Of a stretch of DNA of 8,452 bases, positions 1-5,869 are shown piece after piece. Source of the DNA: Helicobacteraceae bacterium UBA6016 (GTDB lineage Bacteria > Campylobacterota > Campylobacteria > Campylobacterales > UBA6016); NCBI GenBank assembly GCA_002428055.1, contig DIZY01000048.1:34986-43437 (forward strand), written 5' to 3'. The translations under genes were made by a program, and so were the position numbers. A model generated the notes under the pieces. That model did not search any database. It saw only the letters and a program-made list of their open reading frames with translations, and was not told where the DNA came from. The first letter of the stretch is position 1. Each line of letters opens with the position of its first letter.

Positions 1-675
1 TTTGAGCCAAAAGAGATACTTGAATTTGAAAAAGAGACGCTAGGATTTTATGTCTCTGGTCATCCGCTTGATAGCTTCCGCTCTAAGATAGACGCCATAC
101 AGCACACCCTATCAAGTGAGATAGACGAACTGGCTGACGGCTCAAATACAATGATAATAGGCAAGGTCGAAAATATTACGCATAAGATTTCAAAGAAAAA
201 CAACCGTAAGTTTGCGATTTTGACCATTATGGATTTTCACGGTTCGGTTGAGCTGATGATATTTGACGACCATGTGAAGGCGTTGGAGGGCATGAATCTT
301 GAAGAGCCTGTCGTCATTACGATCAATGTCTCCAAGACGGAGCAGTTTACGAGGATAAACGCTAGAAAAATCCTTACGCTAGACGAGGCAAAAAAGCAAA
401 AAGTAGACATACGAAAAGAAAAACCAAAAGAGCCTGAGCTTGCGCCTTTGAAATTAAAGGGTGTGCGGGTAACTATAAATATAGACAAAGATGTTTCTAT
501 TTTGGACAAAATCAAAGAGTTGGCAATCGGACTCCCCGGCAATAATAAGCTTGTATTGGAGATAGTGGGAAAAGAAGAGAGGGTGGAGATTGACACTCAA
601 TTGTTTGTGTCCGATGAATTTGAGAAAAGACTTTTTGCTATAGCCGCAAGTCAGAGTGATGGAAATGCGGCGTGA
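1..675 (+). CDS. dnaE: DNA polymerase III alpha subunit, C-terminal part (5' end outside window)
   Basis: This is the C-terminal 224 residues of the replicative DNA polymerase catalytic subunit. The frame is open from base 1, and the ATG at 151 is internal, not the start. Near the beginning, ETLGFYVSGHPL (about residues 12-23 of the visible part) matches the conserved (E)TLGxYxxGHP element that follows the beta-clamp-binding region in bacterial DnaE. An OB-fold nucleic-acid-binding domain follows (about residues 51-125: MIIGKVENITHKISKKNNRK, then a GSVELMIFDD strand). The last ~90 residues form the variable C-terminal domain, which in E. coli binds the tau subunit of the clamp loader. The polymerase, PHP and clamp-binding parts lie upstream of the window. 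The TGA stop overlaps the GTG of the next gene in the pattern GTGA. Identity is secure; the gene is cut by the window edge, not truncated. Confidence 0.95.
   Translation, partial: FEPKEILEFEKETLGFYVSGHPLDSFRSKIDAIQHTLSSEIDELADGSNTMIIGKVENITHKISKKNNRKFAILTIMDFHGSVELMIFDDHVKALEGMNLEEPVVITINVSKTEQFTRINARKILTLDEAKKQKVDIRKEKPKEPELAPLKLKGVRVTINIDKDVSILDKIKELAIGLPGNNKLVLEIVGKEERVEIDTQLFVSDEFEKRLFAIAASQSDGNAA
661..664 (+). promoter_or_regulatory. Ribosome binding site for the lytic transglycosylase gene
   Basis: GGAA lies 7 nt before the GTG at 672 and within the last codons of dnaE. It supports the GTG as the start. The nearby ATG at 665 is in a different frame and does not lead into the transglycosylase. 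Confidence 0.5.
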
Positions 676-1334
676 AAAGAGCGGTTTTTTATCTAGCGTT
701 TCCGCTCTCTCTTTTTGCCGATAACGGTTTTTTAATACAACCCAAGCCTTTTGATACCGAAAAGATAATAGAAAAAGTGGACAGTGCGGCGTTACCTGCG
801 GTTGGACTGGAAGGGATAGTTGAGGCTGCGGCAATAAAAGGCGGTGTAGACAGCGCACTAGCGCTTTCAATTGCAAAAGTAGAGAGCAACTTTAACCCAA
901 ATGCGGTCAGCTCCTCAAATGCTCTCGGGCTAATGCAGCTAAAGATGGATACCGCCGTTAAAGATATTTACGAGACTATTTATCAGCAAACGGTTTTGCC
1001 GGAGTCGAGGACTCTTTTTGACCCTAAAGAGAATGCAAAGCTCGGGGTGGCATATCTATGGCTTATTCAAAAAAAATATTTTAAAGAGATAGAGGATAAA
1101 GATAAGCTGGAGTATTGCACGATAGCGGCTTATAACGCCGGAGCCGGAACGGTACTTCGCACTTTTCATGACGATAAAGCGCAGGCCGCAAAAGTCATAA
1201 ATGCAATGTCTACCGATGAGGTGCTGAGGCGTTTGATGTTTAGTATGCAGAGCGAGCAGGGGCGCAGATATGTCCTAAAGGTGCTCGAGGCAAAAAAATT
1301 GTACCTAAAAAATTGTGCGCCTGCGGTGGAGTAG
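672..1334 (+). CDS. Periplasmic lytic murein transglycosylase, MltC type (SLT domain)
   Basis: Predicted to cleave the MurNAc-GlcNAc bond of peptidoglycan with formation of 1,6-anhydro-MurNAc. Residues 1-16 look like a signal peptide (KR, then a hydrophobic stretch ending LSLFA before DN), so it should act in the periplasm. The SLT/goose-lysozyme fold covers about residues 50-210. It shows the catalytic glutamate E71 in AKVESNFNP, the ALGLMQL motif (84-90) and AAYNAGAG (152-159). The stretch from KDIYETIYQQ through SRTLFDP, AYLWL and QAAKVINAMS to RRYVLKV follows the C-terminal domain of E. coli MltC closely as I recall it. Unlike E. coli MltC (about 359 aa and a lipoprotein), this protein has 220 aa, no lipobox cysteine and no N-terminal extra domain. 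The GTG start overlaps the dnaE stop by 4 nt, suggesting translational coupling. Family assignment is firm; the exact MltC ortholog label is less so. Confidence 0.88.
   Translation: MKRAVFYLAFPLSLFADNGFLIQPKPFDTEKIIEKVDSAALPAVGLEGIVEAAAIKGGVDSALALSIAKVESNFNPNAVSSSNALGLMQLKMDTAVKDIYETIYQQTVLPESRTLFDPKENAKLGVAYLWLIQKKYFKEIEDKDKLEYCTIAAYNAGAGTVLRTFHDDKAQAAKVINAMSTDEVLRRLMFSMQSEQGRRYVLKVLEAKKLYLKNCAPAVE
1328..1331 (+). promoter_or_regulatory. Ribosome binding site for the formate dehydrogenase gene
   Basis: GGAG sits 6 nt before the ATG at 1338 and overlaps the last codons of the transglycosylase gene. This is a good Shine-Dalgarno sequence at normal spacing and supports the chosen start. Confidence 0.6.
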
Positions 1335-1337
1335 AAT

Positions 1338-3401
1338 ATGCCAAAAAGACAAAAAATTATAGATTCTGTATGCACTTACTGCGGCGTAGGATGTGACATC
1401 GCCGCCGTAGTAGAGGATGGCGAGATACAAAAAGTATATGCCAGAGAGGGCGGTAAGGTAAGTCACGGAAAGCTATGCATCAAGGGTAAAGAGGGGTGGA
1501 AATATCTCCATAGCCCGTTTAGAATCAAAGAGGCGAGGGTAAAGAGAAGCTTTTTTGAGGCAAATAAAGAGCTATTTTTCTCAAAAAAACCGTCTGTTTC
1601 AAAAGCAAACAGCGATTATTTTGCACTGCCTTACGAAGAGGCGTACGATGCGGTGGCGGCAAAGCTAAAAGAGATAGCGGCAAAGCACGGTGGCGATGCT
1701 GTGGCAGGGGTAGGCGGAGCTAGGACATCGTGTGAGAGTAGCTACGCTTTTCAGCGGTTTTTGCGCAAAGTCATAGGCTCGCCGCATATCGACAACTGCG
1801 CACGAGTCTGCCACTCCCCGTCTCTTGCGGGACTTCGCCGCACGGTTGGTGAGGGCGCGGCTACAAATCCGTTTGACGACATACCAAAAGCGGAGTTTTT
1901 GCTCGTTATAGGCTCCAACACCACGGAGGCTCACCCGATAGTCTCAAACAGGGTGCTTGATGCCGTAAATGCGGGAACTACGCTTGCCGTGATGGATGTA
2001 CGAGAGATTCAACTGACCAAAAAGGCGAATTTTCAGCTAACTATTCCGTATGAGGCGAACCTGCTTGTGCTCAATATGATGGCGTTTGTAATCCTCAAAG
2101 AGAAGCTCTACGACAAAGAGTTTGTCAAAAAAAGAGTAGAATGGTTTGAGGAGTATAAAGCCTCAATAATAGTCGATAAGTATGCAAACCCTGAGTTTTT
2201 TGCTTCCGTCAAAGGGTACGAGAGCCTTGCTGTCAAAATAAAAGAGGTCGCCCGTACTTACGCCAAAAGCCGCTCGATGATACTTTGGGGACTTGGGGTT
2301 ACCGAACATCTGGACGGTTCGGCGGCGGTCAGCGCTATCGCAAATTTAGCCCTAATGACCGGAAATATCGGCAAGGAGGGGGCAGGGCTAATGCCTCTAA
2401 GAGGGCAAAATAATGTGCAGGGCACTTGTGATATGGGGTGTCTGCCGTATTTTGCGCCAAACTACCAAACGCCCGAAAGAGAGGGGTATAAGACCCAAGA
2501 TATGCTTGAAGCGGCAGTAAAGGGCGAGATAAAAGCTCTCTATAATGTCGGCGAAGACCTGTCTCATATACACGCAAATCTAAGTAAAGTCAAAAAAAGT
2601 CTGGAAGCTTTTGAGATGATAGTGACGCATGAGGTGATAGAGGCTGATATGACAAATATCGCAGATGTGGTTTTCGGCGTTAAGTCGGCGTATGAGAAAA
2701 AAGGCGTTTATACAAATGCGGAGCGGAGACTGCACCTCTCACAGCCTCTCGTAGAGTGCGATATGCCCGATGATTGGGAGGTTATCAACGAAATCACGAA
2801 GCGTATTGATAATTCTCTTGTGTTTGACTCGCAAGATGCGCTTTGGGATGAGGCGAGGAGTGTTATCAGCCGATATGAGGGGGCTAGCTACGAGAGGCTT
2901 TCCCAAAACAACGACGGGCTTCAATGGCCTGTGACGATGGAAGGCGATACGCCGAGGCTACATGAGAAAAAGTTTAGAACTGTTGACGGTATGGCGAAAT
3001 TTTTCTACCAAGGGTATAGACTACGAGGTCATGTGGCAGAGCTTGTCGGCGAAAAAAGCGACGGATATTGGCTGACGACGGGGCGTACTATAGCTCACTA
3101 TAACAATGCGGCGCAGACAAAAACGGTAGAAAAACTCCTAGCTAGCTACAAAGAAGATCTGTTGCTAATTAGTCATGACGATGCAAAAAAACTAGATATG
3201 GCAAAGATGGCTTTTTTGCGCTCAGAGTATGGCCAGAGTGCGCCGTTGCGGCTAAAAGAGTCAAAAACAATCAAAAAAGGCACGCTTTATACAACCTTTC
3301 ACTTTAGTGAATCAAAAATAAATTATCTGTTCGGTGACGAGGGCGATGAGATAACCAAAACCTCCAGATTTAAGGCAGTAAAAGTTGAGCTTTGCCAGTA
3401 A
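1338..3401 (+). CDS. fdhF: Formate dehydrogenase catalytic subunit, cytoplasmic, cysteine type (bis-MGD, [4Fe-4S])
   Basis: Predicted to interconvert formate and CO2 at a molybdenum (or tungsten) bis-MGD centre. The N-terminal [4Fe-4S] ligands are C12, C15, C19 (CTYCGVGC) and C47, followed by the conserved lysine K49 of the CIKG motif. The active-site segment CARVCHSPS puts C158, encoded by TGC, where E. coli FdhF has selenocysteine (CARVUHGPS), followed by H159. The catalytic arginine is R355 in RGQNNVQGTCDMG, matching R333 of E. coli FdhF. C-terminal cofactor-binding landmarks are YTNAERR (458-464), TTGRTIAHYNN (580-590) and a final TKTSRFKAVKVE. The 687 residues compare with 715 in E. coli. 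There is no twin-arginine signal, so the enzyme should be cytoplasmic, unlike the periplasmic respiratory FdhA of this phylum. A stretch of about 20-25 residues (71-95) between the Fe-S domain and the next domain looks longer than in E. coli FdhF. No electron-transfer subunit is adjacent. NasA-type nitrate reductase was considered, but the active-site segment is formate-dehydrogenase-like. Family is secure, electron acceptor unknown. Confidence 0.87.
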   Translation: MPKRQKIIDSVCTYCGVGCDIAAVVEDGEIQKVYAREGGKVSHGKLCIKGKEGWKYLHSPFRIKEARVKRSFFEANKELFFSKKPSVSKANSDYFALPYEEAYDAVAAKLKEIAAKHGGDAVAGVGGARTSCESSYAFQRFLRKVIGSPHIDNCARVCHSPSLAGLRRTVGEGAATNPFDDIPKAEFLLVIGSNTTEAHPIVSNRVLDAVNAGTTLAVMDVREIQLTKKANFQLTIPYEANLLVLNMMAFVILKEKLYDKEFVKKRVEWFEEYKASIIVDKYANPEFFASVKGYESLAVKIKEVARTYAKSRSMILWGLGVTEHLDGSAAVSAIANLALMTGNIGKEGAGLMPLRGQNNVQGTCDMGCLPYFAPNYQTPEREGYKTQDMLEAAVKGEIKALYNVGEDLSHIHANLSKVKKSLEAFEMIVTHEVIEADMTNIADVVFGVKSAYEKKGVYTNAERRLHLSQPLVECDMPDDWEVINEITKRIDNSLVFDSQDALWDEARSVISRYEGASYERLSQNNDGLQWPVTMEGDTPRLHEKKFRTVDGMAKFFYQGYRLRGHVAELVGEKSDGYWLTTGRTIAHYNNAAQTKTVEKLLASYKEDLLLISHDDAKKLDMAKMAFLRSEYGQSAPLRLKESKTIKKGTLYTTFHFSESKINYLFGDEGDEITKTSRFKAVKVELCQ

Positions 3402-3431
3402 GTAGATTAAATAAAAAACGGAAAATAAAAA

Positions 3432-4682
3432 ATGCAAGAGAAAAATAACGGTCTTATCGATTTTATGGATGCCTTAAAAATGGTTGTAGAACAGACTAAC
3501 CCGACCGCAAAAACTATTAGCGTTACTTTGTTTGAGGCGGTTGGTATGATTTTGGCCAAAGATATAGTGTGCCGCAAACCGCTTCCGGCTTTTGATAATT
3601 CCGCCATGGACGGATACGGGGTAAAAGTTTGCGATGCGGGTAAGAGAGTCAAAATAGTCGGAGCCGTATTTGCAGGAGATGATATAAACGGCGTAGAGAT
3701 AAAAGAGGGCGAGTGCGTCAAGATAATGACAGGGGCTCCTGTGCCTCTATCGGTTGAGGCGGTTGTGCCGTTTGAAAATGCGCTTGGCGTAGAGGAAGAC
3801 GGCGTAAGCTTGCCTCAAAATATCAGAAACGGTCTAAATATCAGAAAAAAAGGAGAAGAATCCAATTTGGGTGATATATTGCTTCAAAAAGGAGATAGAT
3901 TAACCCCTGCTGCAATAGGAACTCTTGCCAGTCAAGGCGTTTTTGTCGTAAAAGTATCGGCAAGACCGAGAGTGGCTGTTGTCTCAAGCGGAGACGAGAT
4001 AGCAGAGCCGTGGGAGGGGGCAAAAGAGCACCAAATATACAACTCCAACGCTTCCATGCTGATGGCGCTTTGTCTGGAGCGAGGTTGCGAGCCGCACTAT
4101 GTCAAGCTTGTCGGCGACGGCTATGAGGCGACGCTAGAGACAATCCGTTCGCTAAAAGGATATGACCTTGTTTTGACAACAGGCGGCATTAGCATGGGTG
4201 AGGCTGATTTTGTCGGTAAGGCGTTTTTGGAGTGTGGACTAAAGCCGATATTCAAAAAAATAGCTCTAAAACCCGGTAAGCCGACGATGTTTGGCTATCT
4301 TGGCGATACGGTCGTGCTTGCGCTCCCAGGAAATCCAATATCGGCGATAGCGAATTTCTATATTTTCGGCTCCGTAGCGATAGCGAGACTCTCAGGTGCA
4401 AAAGCTTGCAACATAGGATATGTGGAGGCTACCAACAAAAGCGGTTTTAATATTAAAGCTTCAAGGGCAAATCTGATACTCGGCTATCTCAAAAACGGAG
4501 AGTTTGAGGTTTTTGAAAACAACTCTTACGGCTCTGGAATGCTTCGCCCGATGGTGGAAAGCAACGCATTTATTATGACCTCGGAGGGTGTAGAGCAAAT
4601 GGATGCCGGAGAAAAAGTAAAAGCGGTAATGCTTGGTTCGCATCTGGTGGAGGAGTTTTGCGACTTTATGAGCGCAAAATGA
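3432..4682 (+). CDS. moeA: Molybdopterin molybdenumtransferase MoeA
   Basis: Catalyses insertion of molybdate into adenylylated molybdopterin, the last step in making Mo-molybdopterin; cytoplasmic. At 416 residues it has the usual MoeA length and a complete set of motifs: PAFDNSAMDGYG (52-63), IMTGAPVP (98-105), GLNIRKKGEE (134-143), VVSSGDEI (183-190), the MoCF-domain signature LTTGGISMGEADFV (248-261), KPGKPTMFG (280-288) and LPGNPISA (298-305). The C-terminal beta-barrel domain (about 330-405) is present. The gene starts 30 nt after the formate dehydrogenase stop; that AT-rich gap shows no hairpin, and a weak GGAA Shine-Dalgarno at 3420-3423 precedes the ATG by 8 nt. Its position suggests it supplies cofactor to the molybdoenzyme encoded just upstream, although it may serve all Mo enzymes of the cell. 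The 3' end overlaps the next gene if that gene starts at 4679. Confidence 0.95.
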   Translation: MQEKNNGLIDFMDALKMVVEQTNPTAKTISVTLFEAVGMILAKDIVCRKPLPAFDNSAMDGYGVKVCDAGKRVKIVGAVFAGDDINGVEIKEGECVKIMTGAPVPLSVEAVVPFENALGVEEDGVSLPQNIRNGLNIRKKGEESNLGDILLQKGDRLTPAAIGTLASQGVFVVKVSARPRVAVVSSGDEIAEPWEGAKEHQIYNSNASMLMALCLERGCEPHYVKLVGDGYEATLETIRSLKGYDLVLTTGGISMGEADFVGKAFLECGLKPIFKKIALKPGKPTMFGYLGDTVVLALPGNPISAIANFYIFGSVAIARLSGAKACNIGYVEATNKSGFNIKASRANLILGYLKNGEFEVFENNSYGSGMLRPMVESNAFIMTSEGVEQMDAGEKVKAVMLGSHLVEEFCDFMSAK

Positions 4683-5746
4683 GCAAAGAGAGATTTTCTT
4701 TAGGGTTGTTCATTTTTTCAACCACTCTTTTTATTTGGCTTTTTTATTTTTTTCTAAAATCGTTTATTGTAGCCTCTTTGCTTGTTTTGGCCACATTTGT
4801 GTTTGCGCAAAAGCTTGAGAGTAGGCTTGAGAAGTACAGATACGCCATCGTCTCAAAAAATAGAGAGCTTATTATCGCCTCTGTGCTCACTTTGATATTT
4901 GGAGTTCTTATTTTTGCGCCCATCGGATATGTCATTGTGCATGCGATGAACGATATATCAGGTTTTGATGTTGCGGGGCTTATTAAGATGAAAGAAAAGC
5001 TCTATGTCGCCGTAATGCAAAATGAGTTTTTAAACGACTATTTAAAATCAAAAATAACGGAATATATCAATACTCTATTTGGTGAAGAGTTTTGGATAAG
5101 AGAGGCAAAAAATATCTTCTCCGGCGTAGGTAGCCTGCTGCAAGGCGTAGCGTCATCCTTGACAGAGCTTGCGCTTATTGTTGTTTTCTTCTTTTTGCTT
5201 CATTGGTTCAAAAAAGAGATACTGTTTTTTGTAAAATCGCTACTGCCGATGGGTGATAGTGAGAAAGAGTCTATGGCAAAAGAGATTGTCGGCGCTATTT
5301 CTGTAGTATTTTTGACGCTAGTCGGTATTATGTTGGCTCAAGGGGTTGCTTTTTTTGTCTTAATGCTTTTTTTCGATTACAACGCCCCGCTTCTTGGATT
5401 TTTTACGGCTTTATCATCCGTCGTACCTATTCTTGGCACAGCCATCGTTTGGGTACCGATAGCCGCTTCCGAATTTTTGAAGGGCAATATCTTGAATGCC
5501 GTCGTTATATCGGCGTATAGCTGGTTTGTTATGGCGTTTCTTATCGATAACTTCCTAAGACTATTTTTGCTTGGCAAGGCTACGGAGCTATTGCGAACAG
5601 ATTACAAAATAAACGAATTTTTGCTGTTTTTTTCAATCGCCGCAGGAATTGCAGCCTTTGGCTTTTGGGGTTTTATTATAGGTCCGTCAATAACGGCTCT
5701 ATTTTTATCATCCGCTAGAAGCTACAAAAGCACAAACCGCAAATAG
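4679..5746 (+). CDS. AI-2E/PerM-family membrane protein (putative exporter or permease)
   Basis: An integral inner-membrane protein of the AI-2E transporter family (PF01594; YdiK, TqsA and PerM are E. coli members). Seven or eight hydrophobic segments lie at about residues 7-27, 29-43, 65-88, 162-178, 208-232, 238-263, 271-292 and 313-345. The soluble stretch between segments 3 and 4 (about 90-160) is typical of the family. Conserved family elements include PLLGFFTALSSVVPILGTAI (237-256), the LIDNFLR segment (288-294) and a C-terminal FGFWGFIIGP (327-336). The substrate cannot be read from sequence; members have been linked to AI-2 export, Na+/H+ antiport and others, so the family name should not be taken as a function. 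The ATG at 4679 overlaps the moeA stop as ATGA. An in-frame TTG at 4658 would add 7 residues and has GGAGG at 4649-4653, but the spacing of 4 nt is short and those bases are also moeA codons. The 4679 start is preferred with moderate certainty. Confidence 0.85.
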   Translation: MSKERFSLGLFIFSTTLFIWLFYFFLKSFIVASLLVLATFVFAQKLESRLEKYRYAIVSKNRELIIASVLTLIFGVLIFAPIGYVIVHAMNDISGFDVAGLIKMKEKLYVAVMQNEFLNDYLKSKITEYINTLFGEEFWIREAKNIFSGVGSLLQGVASSLTELALIVVFFFLLHWFKKEILFFVKSLLPMGDSEKESMAKEIVGAISVVFLTLVGIMLAQGVAFFVLMLFFDYNAPLLGFFTALSSVVPILGTAIVWVPIAASEFLKGNILNAVVISAYSWFVMAFLIDNFLRLFLLGKATELLRTDYKINEFLLFFSIAAGIAAFGFWGFIIGPSITALFLSSARSYKSTNRK

Positions 5747-5772
5747 CCCATAACGCTTTAATACGTCGAGTG

Positions 5773-5788
5773 TGACGGCAAACTGTCA
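5773..5788 (+). terminator. Small hairpin after the membrane-protein gene, possible weak terminator
   Basis: TGACGG and CTGTCA can pair over 6 bp (one G-U pair) around a CAAA loop, 26 nt after the TAG stop. The bases that follow (AAGATTTATT) are not a clean T-run, so intrinsic termination is uncertain. It could equally be a chance hairpin or an mRNA 3'-end stabiliser. Confidence 0.3.
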
Positions 5789-5796
5789 AAGATTTA

Positions 5797-5823
5797 TTGG
5801 ATAATATCTTTGGATATAAATCT
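5797..5823 (+). repeat. Tandem imperfect repeat upstream of the histidine kinase
   Basis: Two adjoining copies, TTGGATAATATCT (5797-5809) and TTGGATATAAATCT (5810-5823), share the perfect 7-mer TTGGATA and a similar AT-rich tail. The copies lie immediately upstream of, and touch, the -10 box of the kinase promoter. A paired binding site for a regulator is possible. The first copy could also act as a poor -35 (TTGGAT, 20-nt spacer), although Campylobacterota sigma-70 promoters usually lack a conserved -35. Confidence 0.45.
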
Positions 5824-5828
5824 ATAAT
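5823..5828 (+). promoter_or_regulatory. Sigma-70 -10 box for the kinase/response-regulator genes
   Basis: A perfect TATAAT lies 41 nt upstream of the kinase ATG, in the only sizeable intergenic gap and in an AT-rich stretch. This predicts a transcript starting near 5835 with a leader of about 35 nt. There is no convincing -35 at 16-18 nt, which is normal for sigma-70 promoters in this phylum. Confidence 0.55.
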
Positions 5829-5843
5829 TAGTATGCAATTATA
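5823..5843 (+). repeat. Perfect 7-7-7 inverted repeat overlapping the -10 box (operator candidate)
   Basis: TATAATT (5823-5829) and AATTATA (5837-5843) are exact reverse complements separated by 7 nt, AGTATGC. The left arm contains the -10 box and the spacer covers the expected transcription start, which is a classic place for a repressor site. The arms are very AT-rich, so chance is a real alternative. As RNA it would be only a weak stem. Confidence 0.4.
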
Positions 5844-5856
5844 CGCGGCGAAAAAC

Positions 5857-5860
5857 GGAG
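5857..5860 (+). promoter_or_regulatory. Ribosome binding site for the histidine kinase gene
   Basis: GGAG precedes the ATG at 5870 by 9 nt. The frame upstream of this ATG contains no other ATG, GTG or TTG back to the TAA at 5825, so this start is well fixed. Confidence 0.6.
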
Positions 5861-5869
5861 CAAAGAACA

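Noticed and set aside
151..675. A separate 174-residue gene starting at the ATG at 151
   Set aside because: The same frame is open to base 1 and encodes the conserved DnaE segment ETLGFYVSGHPL upstream, so the ATG is internal.
237..876. Overlapping minus-strand open frames of 119 and 140 codons opposite dnaE and the transglycosylase
   Set aside because: They lie fully opposite well-recognised coding sequence, and their translations have no family features and a low-complexity Ser/Leu/Phe-rich composition. They are antisense shadows.
1809..1811. Possible selenocysteine codon at the formate dehydrogenase active site
   Set aside because: The codon is TGC (cysteine), not TGA, and the frame runs uninterrupted, so this is a Cys-type enzyme with no need for a SECIS element.
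2881..3152. GCTAGCTAC occurring twice (near 2883 and 3143) as a possible repeat element
   Set aside because: Both copies are short, in-frame codons of the formate dehydrogenase (encoding A-S-Y), and nothing longer is shared.
3402..3431. AT-rich gap before moeA as a possible terminator or promoter
   Set aside because: It is only 30 nt long, has no inverted repeat and no clear -10 box; read-through from the upstream gene is more likely.
4679..5746. Reading the AI-2E-family gene as proof of autoinducer-2 quorum sensing
   Set aside because: The family name covers transporters with several reported substrates, and no luxS or lsr genes are in the window; only a membrane-protein family call is supported.
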